Of a DNA stretch of 64,000 nt, positions 45,760 to 54,277 are shown piece by piece. Origin of the DNA: Eudoraea adriatica DSM 19308 (lineage in GTDB: Bacteria; Bacteroidota; Bacteroidia; Flavobacteriales; Flavobacteriaceae); the NCBI RefSeq assembly GCF_000382125.1, contig NZ_KB907550.1, positions 248,001 to 312,000 of the forward strand, given 5' to 3'. Position 1 is the first letter of the stretch; each line of letters opens with the position of its first letter. Below the pieces are notes generated by a model. It had not been told where the DNA came from. It made no database searches and saw nothing but the letters and a program-made list of their open reading frames with translations. A program made the translations under genes and the position numbers.

Positions 45760-48700
45760 TCATTCATCAGGAATTGAATCTTTTTCAACCTGCAGAGTAT
45801 CTGACATATCCGGATTAGACTCCTCTATTAATGGCGGTTCTTCTAATACTTCATCTTTATAGAAATGACTGAACCTGTCTATATGCTCATTAAAAATTAA
45901 AGTTTCTTTTTCTGCCAACTCCCTGTCATTGTTTTCAATAAGAATATCAATATTTCTTCTATATGCTTCCATGTCACCAATAATGTTTTCAATATTATCG
46001 TATTGTTCATCTAGTGGTATACTGGAATAATAGTCTAATCGATCCTGATAAATATCCCTTAATTTATAGAACAAATCCCGGGCCTTCTTTGTTTCCCCTA
46101 CCTTGTAATAACTAGCTACATAAGGTTCTACAAAAGCATAAAAACCATAGTGCTCTACAGGCATATTGGTTATGGCAATGTTAATTACATCTTTGGCTTT
46201 GTCTATTTTGTTTTCATTAATCAGAGCTTCCGTTAACCTTGCAAGATTGCCCCTGAAAGATAAACCTTGTGACCGGGTCTGGGGGTCATGATAGATATCT
46301 GAACTTCCTGAATTTCCCCAATCCCATCCTTTTACAATTTCGTACATTAATTCCGTATCTATTCGTCCCATTTCAAAAGAACTTTGATTCTTGGTGTAGA
46401 TTGGCACTAATTTATAGGCTAACCCTTCAAGCTGTAAATACTCTTTCATCCAAATGTATTCTGCTTTGTCAAAACTTCCGCCGGAAAAGTAGATTGGCCT
46501 TTCCCAATCATTATTGGCAATAATATCCAACATCATAATCCTGTTTTTTGGCAAGGCACTTTTGGGCAGGTCTATATCAATATAATCAACAATTAAGGCA
46601 GAATCTTTTTCTTTAACGAGCCCACTTTCCAATACATTTTTCTTATTAACCGGGACTCTGATTTTATTAGTCGGATAATAAACAAGATCTAAAGTGCTCT
46701 CGGAATATTCACTTAGGTCAGCACCTTGTTTTTCAAGTATATATCTGAACTTTGTCTGAGGTTTATTACTGCCCACCCAATTCATGAAATCTTTGATATT
46801 CCATCTTTTTTCAGCCACCCCTGGAAGTCCCTGATAATAGATTACATCCCTGTTACCATATCTGTAAAGATCATGTGTAAGCTGAGAGGGTATGGGGTCA
46901 CTTTTGTAAGCCTTTCGCTTCATTTGATCTACATACCAATCCGTTGCGAAAAGGCTGGTACAAATTATGCGTATATCAGTCCGGTATCCCTCAATTTCCT
47001 GTGCATACCAAAGTGGAAAAGTGTCATTGTCTCCAATTGTAAATAACATAGCGCCTGCATCTTCCTGGCATGAGTCCAGATAGGCTTTGGCACTGGCACG
47101 TGCGGTATAGCGATTAGAGCGGTCATGATCATCCCAATTCTGAAAGGCCATAACTCCGGGTACAGCTAAAAGGCATATCACCAGAATAACCGGTCCCAGC
47201 ACCTTTGGATTTATAAATTTTTTAAATTCCTCATACAGGCCATATACCCCTAAACCAATCCACAAGGCGAAAATATAAAAGGAACCAACAAGAGAATAAT
47301 CCCGTTCCCTTGGCTGAAAAATATAGGGATTAGTATAGAATTGTATTGCAATTCCCGTAAATATAAAAAACACAAAAAGTGCCCAGAATTGTTTAGGGTT
47401 TTTTGTGAACTGGAAAACCAAACCTATAATTCCCAGAATCAGGGGCAAAAAGAAATAGGTGTTTCTTCCTTTATTTTCCAAAACATCTTTAGGCAGGTTC
47501 TTCTGACTTCCCAGGCGCAGGCTGTCAATAAACCCTATTCCGCTTAACCATTCGCCATTGCCATTATATCTGCCCTGTACATCGTTTTGTTTTCCGACAA
47601 AATTCCACATAAAATAACGCCAGTACATGTAACCAAATTGAAATTGAAACATATATTTAATGTTCTGCCACACGCTAGGGGGTTCTACTTCCAAATATTC
47701 CCCGAATTGGCGTAAAAAACCAATATATTGCTCCTCATCTATCTCACCATTGGCAAGACCCGATTTAACTTGTGTAACCGCTTTTCGTAACTCTTCATTA
47801 GAGGTCTTCATTCTAAAATTCAAAGGGCCGAAATATTTCATATAGTTCTCCGCGTTCTGATCACTCCACATTCTGGGTAACAAGCCCCTGTGATCTTCAT
47901 TGGGACCCTGCATTGCATTCTTGTATTTATTTACAATAATGTATTTGCCGAGCTCTTCATCTTTTTCATATTTTGGTTTATCATCTTTTTCCGGTCCTGC
48001 CGGGGCAAACGTATCTGAATAATACGTGCCATAAATAGGGCTATCTACCTGAGGATATTGTTCTCTGTTATAATATGCGAGCAATGAGCGCGCATCAGAA
48101 GGATTATTTTCATTGACTACCACATTGGCATTTGCCCGGATTGGTAACATAAGCCAGGAAGAAAATCCAAGGAACAAAAACATTGCACAGAGGACCAAAG
48201 TATTGGCTACCCTGTAATTGTTTTTTCTTGTGTAGCTCAATCCATAGTAAAAGGCACCGATAAAAATTAAAAGCATAATCACGGTCCCCGAATTAAATGG
48301 TAAACCAATACTGTTAATAAAGAAAACTTCGCTCCAGCCAAATAATTTTAGAACGTAGGTCAATGAAAATTTGTAGACCAGCATTAATATTGCAACTACA
48401 ATGATATTGGCCAAAAGAAAGTTCTTAACGGTAGTGGTCTTGTATTTTTTGAAATAGTATAATAATCCTATTGTTGGAATGGCCAAAAAGCCCATAAACT
48501 GAACACCAAAGGTAAGACCAACTACAAAGGAAATAAGTATCAACCATCGGTTGCCCCTTTGATCCTCAAGATCATCTGTCCATTTTAACCCAAGCCATAA
48601 TAACAGTGCCATAATAAAGCTCGCCATGGCGTAAACTTCTGTTTCTACTGCATTAAACCAGAAACTATCTGAGAAAGCAAATGCCAAAGCGCCGACCAGG

Positions 48701-49074
48701 CCACTGCTCAAAACTGCGATGGCATTACTATTGGTAAACTTTTCTTTTTTGGATATTAACTTTCTTGTAATATTGGTAATGGTCCAGAACATAAACAAAA
48801 TGGTAAAAGCACTGGAAACGCCGGAAACATAATTTACCATTCGTGCAATCTGGTCAGGTTCAAAAGCGAACATGGCAAAAAAGGCGCCAATCATTTGAAG
48901 TAAAGGAGCGCCCGGTGGGTGTGCTACCTGCAATTTGGCCGAAGTTGTTATGTATTCCCCAGCATCCCAAAAACTCCCTGTGGGTTCTACGGTAATAGCG
49001 TAAGTTATAAGGGCTATAAAAAAAACGACCCATCCAAGGATGGTGTCCCATTTCTCGAAATTCTTTGAAAACAT
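45760..49074 (-). CDS. DUF2723 family integral membrane protein (putative lipid-linked-sugar glycosyltransferase)
   Basis: 1104 aa. The N-terminal half has about 12 hydrophobic helices; the DUF2723 signature starts with SFWDAGEYITTSAKLQVAHPPGAPL, containing the Asp-Glu pair that in the GT-C fold lies in the first extracellular loop. A long soluble C-terminal region (from about residue 690) has TPR-like helices (IDKAKDVINIAITNMPVEHYGF, GETKKARDLFYKLRDIYQD). DUF2723/TMEM260-like proteins are GT-C glycosyltransferases, so protein O-glycosylation on the periplasmic side is a reasonable inference; Bacteroidota have a general O-glycosylation system. It stands alone. Confidence 0.85.
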   Translation of the reverse strand: MFSKNFEKWDTILGWVVFFIALITYAITVEPTGSFWDAGEYITTSAKLQVAHPPGAPLLQMIGAFFAMFAFEPDQIARMVNYVSGVSSAFTILFMFWTITNITRKLISKKEKFTNSNAIAVLSSGLVGALAFAFSDSFWFNAVETEVYAMASFIMALLLWLGLKWTDDLEDQRGNRWLILISFVVGLTFGVQFMGFLAIPTIGLLYYFKKYKTTTVKNFLLANIIVVAILMLVYKFSLTYVLKLFGWSEVFFINSIGLPFNSGTVIMLLIFIGAFYYGLSYTRKNNYRVANTLVLCAMFLFLGFSSWLMLPIRANANVVVNENNPSDARSLLAYYNREQYPQVDSPIYGTYYSDTFAPAGPEKDDKPKYEKDEELGKYIIVNKYKNAMQGPNEDHRGLLPRMWSDQNAENYMKYFGPLNFRMKTSNEELRKAVTQVKSGLANGEIDEEQYIGFLRQFGEYLEVEPPSVWQNIKYMFQFQFGYMYWRYFMWNFVGKQNDVQGRYNGNGEWLSGIGFIDSLRLGSQKNLPKDVLENKGRNTYFFLPLILGIIGLVFQFTKNPKQFWALFVFFIFTGIAIQFYTNPYIFQPRERDYSLVGSFYIFALWIGLGVYGLYEEFKKFINPKVLGPVILVICLLAVPGVMAFQNWDDHDRSNRYTARASAKAYLDSCQEDAGAMLFTIGDNDTFPLWYAQEIEGYRTDIRIICTSLFATDWYVDQMKRKAYKSDPIPSQLTHDLYRYGNRDVIYYQGLPGVAEKRWNIKDFMNWVGSNKPQTKFRYILEKQGADLSEYSESTLDLVYYPTNKIRVPVNKKNVLESGLVKEKDSALIVDYIDIDLPKSALPKNRIMMLDIIANNDWERPIYFSGGSFDKAEYIWMKEYLQLEGLAYKLVPIYTKNQSSFEMGRIDTELMYEIVKGWDWGNSGSSDIYHDPQTRSQGLSFRGNLARLTEALINENKIDKAKDVINIAITNMPVEHYGFYAFVEPYVASYYKVGETKKARDLFYKLRDIYQDRLDYYSSIPLDEQYDNIENIIGDMEAYRRNIDILIENNDRELAEKETLIFNEHIDRFSHFYKDEVLEEPPLIEESNPDMSDTLQVEKDSIPDE

Positions 49075-49194
49075 GTACTATGAAGTTTACCAGTCTGGGC
49101 GAATTTACTAATTAAAATAGATATGGGCTTATAATTTTGTCAAACCTTTAACAGCAGCGTGTGGTTCTTTTTTTAGTGGAATGTATCCAAAATA

Positions 49195-49225
49195 TTTGTG
49201 CAAATAAAAGTTTGTCTTAAATTTG
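49195..49225 (+). promoter_or_regulatory. Promoter of tRNA-Gln
   Basis: TTTG, 19 bp, TAAATTTG: a perfect match to the Bacteroidota promoter consensus, with the tRNA starting 19 bp after the -7 element. Confidence 0.85.
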
Positions 49226-49243
49226 CAGGCTCTTATACACTAA

Positions 49244-49315
49244 TGGCCTATGGTGTAATTGGCAACACAGCTGGTTTTGGTCCAGTCGTTCTAGGTTCGA
49301 GTCCTAGTAGGCCAA
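49244..49315 (+). tRNA. tRNA-Gln (anticodon TTG)
   Basis: 72 nt. Acceptor TGGCCTA pairs with TAGGCCA, discriminator A. Anticodon stem GCTGG/CCAGT (first pair G-U) closes loop TTTTGGT, anticodon TTG. T-loop GTTCGAGTC. CCA is not encoded. It is followed by an intrinsic terminator. Confidence 0.95.
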
Positions 49316-49331
49316 CTAGAATTATAAGTCT

Positions 49332-49361
49332 ATCCCAGTGCTGTCAGGTGTTGGGATTTTT
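49332..49361 (+). terminator. Intrinsic terminator after tRNA-Gln
   Basis: ATCCCA(G) / (T)TGGGAT stem with an internal CTGTCAG hairpin segment, followed by TTTTTCTTTT. Confidence 0.75.
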
Positions 49362-49557
49362 CTTTTGGTATCTTAGTCTAAAACTTCAGGAAATTGCCAT
49401 TCAGCTTGAATATTATGATGGATGGTAATGTTTTTACCATCAAAAAACTGAATCGACATATTCACTTGTCAAAAAACGAAATTACTTTTTGAGCAGATCA
49501 ATACAAACGTTACGTTGTTTAAATGGAATAAGGTCTCTCATGGTTTGGGGTAGTTAT

Positions 49558-49590
49558 AAAAAGAAACAGGAAACCGAAGTCTCCTGTTTC
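49558..49590 (-). terminator. Hairpin with T-run on the minus strand
   Basis: Stem GAAACAGGA / TCCTGTTTC (9 bp) with a 10-nt loop; on the minus strand it is followed by TTTTT. It is the most distal of three related-looking hairpins downstream of the ompA-type gene and the pfkB-type gene. Confidence 0.65.
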
Positions 49591-49741
49591 CTATGAAGTG
49601 TTTTTTACTTTTGTTGCTTCCGAACATAATCCTTCATTATCCTATTTCTAAGATAATGTCTTATTCATGCGGGCAAATAAGGTATTTAACACTTCATTTG
49701 ACTTATATCTTCTAACAACTATATAAATCAATCCTTTTTTT

Positions 49742-49890
49742 AAAGAAACCGGGATACAAAAGCATCCCGGTTTCCAAGAAACTGTCAACACTATCCAATG
49801 ACCGCTTACACTGATCCCTAATAGGAACTATCGCTAGATCCGTTCGCAATTCAAATGGTTTAATGGATGCCTTTGACGGCTTCTGTATTT
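49742..49890 (-). repeat. Duplicated element, copy 1
   Basis: About 149 bp sharing the arrangement of copy 2 exactly 198 bp further on: an 11-bp hairpin GAAACCGGGAT / ATCCCGGTTTC at 49745-49774, then TTTCCAAGAAACTGTCAA, then a 61-nt core (49795-49855) that is almost identical in both copies, then a diverged tail. Placed on the minus strand because copy 2's hairpin there is followed by a T-run. Copy 1 lacks a good T-run (CTTTAAAAAAA). A minus-strand frame without an early ATG runs through it (63 codons) but is not shared by copy 2. Confidence 0.75.
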
Positions 49891-49937
49891 TTAGATTTTC
49901 TTATTCTCACAATAAAAAAACCCATTCTGATAATTTT

Positions 49938-50088
49938 AAAAAGAAACCGGGATACCGAAATATCCCGGTTTCCAAGAAACTGTCAATTTTTCCCAATGAC
50001 CGCTTACACTGATCCCTAATAGGAACTATCAGCTAGATCCGTTCGCAATTCAAAAGGTTTAAAGGGCGTCCAAGACGGTTTCTATTCC
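49938..50088 (-). repeat. Duplicated element, copy 2, with a minus-strand terminator hairpin
   Basis: The hairpin GAAACCGGGATA / TATCCCGGTTTC (49943-49972) is followed on the minus strand by TTTTT, so it is a proper intrinsic terminator that could end the ompA-pfkB transcript or a small RNA. The core at 49993-50054 differs from copy 1 by a one-base indel and few substitutions. The surrounding 880-bp stretch (49320-50198) holds no other feature I can support. Confidence 0.75.
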
Positions 50089-50198
50089 TATGGGCTCTTT
50101 AATTCCCCCGATTTAAAAACCCATATATTAATATTATTCAAAGAACTTTTTTTAAATGTTCAGCTAAAATAAGCAGCCGTGATGATGTATGACATGAT

Positions 50199-51167
50199 TT
50201 AGATCAGGTTAGGTGTTTTTTTTGTTTTTTTAACATTTTGCGAACTAATCCATTCAAACAGATGGTCTGCATCTTCTTTTTTACAAAGCTGTGTGCCGGG
50301 GTGTAAGGTGGCGGCTGTTCCACAGGCGACCCCATACTGAGCCATTTCAGAAATTGATTTACCTTGTAAGAGTTTATATACCATTCCCGCAACCATACTG
50401 TCGCCTGCTCCAATGGCACTTTTTTGATATACAGTGGGTGCGGTAATATATTGCATTACATCCCCGGTAGCCAATAGAGCGCCCTTTGCCCCAAGGGAAA
50501 CCACCAGCACTTCTACGGCATTTTCATCTAAAAAATTTTTAGCCAGAGAATCCAGTTCCAAAACAGATATAGACTCCGCGCCACAAAGAATGCTAAATTC
50601 AGCAAGATTTGGTTTCATCAGGAAAATATTAGCTTTCATACTGGGTAAAAGGGCATCGCCGGAAGTATCCAGAACAAACCGTCCGTTTTTCTTTTTTACA
50701 ATTTTGGAGACACTAACATAAAAATCCTTTGGAATTCCCAAAGGAAGTTTTCCGCTGGCCACCAAATAGTCACCTTCATCAATATTCTCTTCCACTGCTT
50801 GTAGAACTTCCTCCCACTCTTCTTTAATTACATTCGGTCCCGGCACACCAAAGCGATACTGTAAATTGGTGTTTGTGTCCGTTACAGAAAGGTTTTCGCG
50901 TGTCCATCCCCGGATATCGATTACTCTTTGCTGGATGCCTTCTTCTGATACCAACTGCTGTAAATGAATGCCATAAGGTCCGCCCGCGACATACATACAG
51001 AGTGAGTCACCACCTAATTTTTTGAGTGCCCGTGAGATATTGATGCCACCTCCCCCCGCATAGTACCGTGGCGACATGCATCGTAATTTTTTATTAGGAA
51101 CAATGCCTGCCACAGAAGTGTCTTTGTCCACAACCGGATTCATAGTAAGTGTAATAATTTTGTTCAT
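50199..51167 (-). CDS. PfkB-family (1-phosphofructokinase-type) sugar kinase
   Basis: 322 aa from the ATG at 51165-51167 (MNKIITLTMNPVVDKD). An in-frame GTG at 51218 would overlap the preceding gene by 4 bp and is less likely. The N-terminus TLTMNPVVDKDTSV, the GGGGINISRALKKLGG sugar-binding loop, VASGKLPLG, the KPNLAEFSILCG segment and the catalytic GAGDSMVAGM (Asp base) near residue 255 place it in the 1-phosphofructokinase/tagatose-6-phosphate kinase branch. It probably phosphorylates a hexose phosphate. It follows the OmpA lipoprotein gene on the same strand. Confidence 0.88.
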   Translation of the reverse strand: MNKIITLTMNPVVDKDTSVAGIVPNKKLRCMSPRYYAGGGGINISRALKKLGGDSLCMYVAGGPYGIHLQQLVSEEGIQQRVIDIRGWTRENLSVTDTNTNLQYRFGVPGPNVIKEEWEEVLQAVEENIDEGDYLVASGKLPLGIPKDFYVSVSKIVKKKNGRFVLDTSGDALLPSMKANIFLMKPNLAEFSILCGAESISVLELDSLAKNFLDENAVEVLVVSLGAKGALLATGDVMQYITAPTVYQKSAIGAGDSMVAGMVYKLLQGKSISEMAQYGVACGTAATLHPGTQLCKKEDADHLFEWISSQNVKKTKKTPNLI

Positions 51168-51214
51168 TTGATCAATTTTAGTCAAAGAGTATTGAGCCTT
51201 AGATTGATAACTTG

Positions 51215-52078
51215 TCACTCTTCCATTTCCAGGCTTGTAGTTGGGGGCTCCATCAATTCAAAGAATTGGTCTAGCTTGGGCAGGATCACAATCTCTGTCC
51301 GTCTGTTTTTTGCGCGACCTTCTACCGTTTCGTTGGTGGTCTTAGGTAAATATTCCGACCGTCCACCTGCAGTCATTCTTGAGGGTTGAACGTTAAATTT
51401 GTTTTGCATCAGACGCACTATTGATGTGGCCCTTTTTACGCTCAAATCCCAGTTGTCTGCCATGCATTCAGTGGAAATTGGCACATTGTCTGTATGTCCT
51501 TCTACAAGGATATCCAATTCCTTATGATCGTTTACAATCTTTGCGATTTTACCTATAACCTCCTCCGCACGGTTGCTAATTTGATAGCTGCCAGAGCGGA
51601 ACAACATCTTATCCGAAATAGACACATAGACTACACCTTTCTTTACTTCGATGTTGATGTCCTCATCGTCAAAATTCTCCAGCGAGCGTTTAAGGTTCAT
51701 TACAAGAACCAGGTTTAGAGAATCCTTCCGTTGCATAGATGATGTAAGATCCTTAATATATTTATTCTGTTCGTTTAGGGCTTCAAGAGATTTCTTGATA
51801 CTCTCGGCACCAGATTTACTAACAACTGCAAGATCTGATAGGCGTTCCAGCAGGTTGGTGTTGGTGCTTTTAAAGTATTCCAATTGTTGTTCAAGGGATT
51901 TGGCCCTGTTCTTTTCATTGGCAATACTGGCTTCCAACATTGAATTCTCGTTTTGGCTATTCTTTAAATTAGTTTCACACAGTGCAGCCCGGTCATGGGC
52001 GGCAGCATATTTTTTCTGGCTAACGCAGGATGTTAATAGAAGTATAAGAATTACTGCAGTAAACTTTATAGTATTCAT
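51215..52078 (-). CDS. OmpA-family peptidoglycan-binding lipoprotein with a coiled coil
   Basis: 287 aa. The signal peptide ends in lipobox LLLTSC. Residues about 25-130 are a Leu/Glu/Asn-rich coiled coil (KNSQNENSMLEASIANEKNRAKSLEQQ). The C-terminal OmpA domain holds LFRSGSYQIS, DILVEGHTDNVPI, NWDLSVKRATSIVRLM and GRAKNRRTEIVI, including the Asp and Arg that bind diaminopimelate of peptidoglycan. It should tether the outer membrane to the wall. It precedes the sugar kinase gene with little spacing. Confidence 0.9.
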   Translation of the reverse strand: MNTIKFTAVILILLLTSCVSQKKYAAAHDRAALCETNLKNSQNENSMLEASIANEKNRAKSLEQQLEYFKSTNTNLLERLSDLAVVSKSGAESIKKSLEALNEQNKYIKDLTSSMQRKDSLNLVLVMNLKRSLENFDDEDINIEVKKGVVYVSISDKMLFRSGSYQISNRAEEVIGKIAKIVNDHKELDILVEGHTDNVPISTECMADNWDLSVKRATSIVRLMQNKFNVQPSRMTAGGRSEYLPKTTNETVEGRAKNRRTEIVILPKLDQFFELMEPPTTSLEMEE

Positions 52079-52280
52079 TTGTCAAAATATTTGTTTCGAT
52101 AACATTTTAAGGCTAAGAAAACAACATTAGCATTGGAAACAAATGATACTGGTCATCCTGGTGGATAATCTCCGATTTTCCATTACAGTTTTGGAATTTC
52201 CAAAATTGACTGGATTTTTACATCTGATATACCGATGTCAGACAAAAGCGTAGTTTAATATTTTTCAATGTTGTGATGAA

Positions 52281-53597
52281 TCATCGGGAATCCTGACTTA
52301 ATTCATCAGGTAGCCCGGGAGCGGAAGGTTTCGGAAGATCTCTTTCTTTATTTAATTCGCTTTCCTCCTGTAATATCTCAATTTCCCTGTCTGCCAGATC
52401 CAGAATAGTGCTCATTTTTTTCTTGTCCTTAATCATAGCCCAGGTCATTATAAGACTTGTGCCTATAATTACAAAAAGCAGAATCCCGGGTTCAAAGTTT
52501 GCTACCTGTGCCTCCGCGGGAATTGCATAAAAAAGGAGAATTGTAATAAGCCCCCTTGGAGCAATAAATAATTGAGGGAGAATATCACTGCCTATAAATG
52601 TTCTTAGGATGACAAACCGTATCACATAAATTGAAAGAATAATAAGCAGACTTACCAATACTACCTGTATATTAAATAACGAAGCTATGGCAATAGTTAA
52701 TCCAAAAATAACGAAGAAGAAAGTGCGCACTACAAAGGCCGTTTCGAGCGTAACTATATGAAGCTCATGGTATATTCTATGTGCTTTTTCATACTCAAGA
52801 AATTTGGAAAGTTTTCCTCCAAAGAACAATTTCATATTCGCAATTACTAACCCGAAAATGAGTATTATCAGTAATGAGGAGAGATGCAATTGTTTGCCAA
52901 TCGCGTATAGCAGTAGCAGAACAGCTATTAGAAGGAATAATTTAGCCTGACTTTTAATTTTTTGAAAAATTAGAATTATTGCATAGCTGGCAATGAGTGA
53001 AATGACTATTGTTAGCAGAATATTGAGAGCGAAACCTCCGGCACCTGAATCTTCAGCAGGATTTAACCCACTTACCAGGAAATAGAACATCATGATTCCC
53101 ATAATGTCCGAAAATGTACTCTCATAGATATGGAATTCTTTTTTCTTTTCTGAAAGCTCACTAACACTTGGAATGATAATAGCACTGGACAGGATTGATA
53201 AAGGTGTGGCATATAACCATGCCGCATCCATAGACATTTCCGGGATAAATTGATGTAGAATCAATGCTGCAACCCAGGCAGAGCCTATTAAACCGGTCAG
53301 GGCTATGGCCATTGATTTTAAAATGGGAATTAGTTTTTCCCTTTTTAACTCAAGTTCCAATGCAGCTTCAAGGACTATCATAATTAGGCCGATTATGCCA
53401 AGAACTTCAAGCGCTGGAAAGAAATCGACTTTTTCCGCCGTGAAATACTTCAGAACGAATTGTAAAATAAAGCCCAGGAGGATAAGCATTAAAACTGAAG
53501 GAATGTTTGTCCTTTTAGCTATGCCATTAAATAAAAACGATAGAATAAGTATTAACGAAGCCTCAATTATAAGGTTATAGGAATTAAAGACGTCCAT
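52281..53597 (-). CDS. Cation/proton antiporter (CPA2/NhaP-KefB-like)
   Basis: 438 aa with about 12 hydrophobic helices followed by a charged cytoplasmic C-terminus (DKKKMSTILDLADREIEILQEES). The N-terminal KRTNIPSVLMLILLGFILQF and the VLEAALELELKREKLIP element are typical of the Na+/H+ exchanger superfamily. An unwound-helix type segment ATPLSILSSAIIIPSVSEL is also present. The ion specificity is not decidable. It is divergent from rimP across about 200 bp. Confidence 0.85.
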   Translation of the reverse strand: MDVFNSYNLIIEASLILILSFLFNGIAKRTNIPSVLMLILLGFILQFVLKYFTAEKVDFFPALEVLGIIGLIMIVLEAALELELKREKLIPILKSMAIALTGLIGSAWVAALILHQFIPEMSMDAAWLYATPLSILSSAIIIPSVSELSEKKKEFHIYESTFSDIMGIMMFYFLVSGLNPAEDSGAGGFALNILLTIVISLIASYAIILIFQKIKSQAKLFLLIAVLLLLYAIGKQLHLSSLLIILIFGLVIANMKLFFGGKLSKFLEYEKAHRIYHELHIVTLETAFVVRTFFFVIFGLTIAIASLFNIQVVLVSLLIILSIYVIRFVILRTFIGSDILPQLFIAPRGLITILLFYAIPAEAQVANFEPGILLFVIIGTSLIMTWAMIKDKKKMSTILDLADREIEILQEESELNKERDLPKPSAPGLPDELSQDSR

Positions 53598-53728
53598 GGG
53601 TTGATTGAATTATTTGGATTTATTGCATCCTTTATAAAAGTACTGCTAAAAATCAAACGTTCAGGATACACTTAATAGTATGTATTATAAATGGGGGAAG
53701 CTTCTGTTTTAGGAATCAAAAAAAGTTG

Positions 53729-53736
53729 TATATTTG
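53729..53736 (+). promoter_or_regulatory. Candidate promoter element for rimP-nusA-infB
   Basis: TATATTTG fits TAnnTTTG and lies about 30 bp before the palindrome at 53766. The -33 region is only a weak match. Confidence 0.45.
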
Positions 53737-53765
53737 CGCCACTGAAAGAATATAATTGTATTCAT

Positions 53766-53790
53766 GAGGGGACAAATTGTCCCCTCTTTT
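53766..53790 (+). promoter_or_regulatory. Perfect palindrome plus T-run in the rimP leader, possible attenuator
   Basis: GAGGGGACAAATTGTCCCCTC is a perfect 21-bp inverted repeat (10-bp arms, one central base) followed by TTTT. It sits between the probable promoter and the rimP start. It has the form of an intrinsic terminator, so read-through could control the operon that makes NusA itself. Confidence 0.6.
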
Positions 53791-53803
53791 GTTACTTATG
53801 GTT

Positions 53804-54265
53804 ATGTTAAAGACACAAGTTGAAGAGCTTTTAGCGAAGGCACTGGAGGAGAATAAAAAATTGTTTTTAATTGATTTTTCAATTACTCCTGATAACACTA
53901 TCAGGATCGTCCTCGATGGAGATGAAGGAGTAAACCTTAAGGACTGTATGGCCATAAGCAGAGCCATCGAACACAATTTAGATAGGGAGGAACATGATTT
54001 TTCCCTTGAAGTTACTTCAGCAGGTGCGGCAGAACCTATTGTGATGGCCCGCCAGTACCCAAAAAATATTGGCAGGAAGTTAGTCGTAAAAACAGCGGCT
54101 GAAAATTATGAAGGCGACCTCACCGAGGCTACAGAAAACAGCATAACACTGGAGTGGAAAGAACGTGAACCGAAACCAGTGGGCAAAGGAAAAAGAACCG
54201 TTCAGAAAAGAAAAAAAATAGCCATATCTGAAATTGATGAGGCAAAAGTTAAATTAAAATTTTAA
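53804..54265 (+). CDS. rimP: Ribosome maturation factor RimP
   Basis: 153 aa from the ATG at 53804 (MLKTQVEELL); ATG at 53798 and TTG at 53777 are in frame but the TTG lies inside the leader palindrome. Two-domain RimP: VEELLAKALEENKKLFLIDFSI, then GVNLKDCMAISRAIEHNLD with the LEVTSAG signature near residue 80, and an Sm-like C-terminal domain. It assists 30S assembly. nusA starts 12 bp after the stop. Confidence 0.93.
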   Translation: MLKTQVEELLAKALEENKKLFLIDFSITPDNTIRIVLDGDEGVNLKDCMAISRAIEHNLDREEHDFSLEVTSAGAAEPIVMARQYPKNIGRKLVVKTAAENYEGDLTEATENSITLEWKEREPKPVGKGKRTVQKRKKIAISEIDEAKVKLKF

Positions 54266-54277
54266 TTACAGGGCAAA

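Noticed and set aside
49198-49428. 76-codon ORF over tRNA-Gln
   Set aside because: It covers the tRNA and its terminator; spurious.
49742-49930. 63-codon minus-strand frame through copy 1 of the duplicated element (KPFELRTDLA...)
   Set aside because: It has no start codon near its beginning, and the indel in copy 2 breaks the frame after RTDLA, so coding is unlikely.
51168-51218. GTG start of the sugar kinase overlapping the OmpA gene
   Set aside because: The ATG 51 bp downstream starts at the conserved N-terminal strand of the PfkB family; the extra 17 residues are unlike the family.
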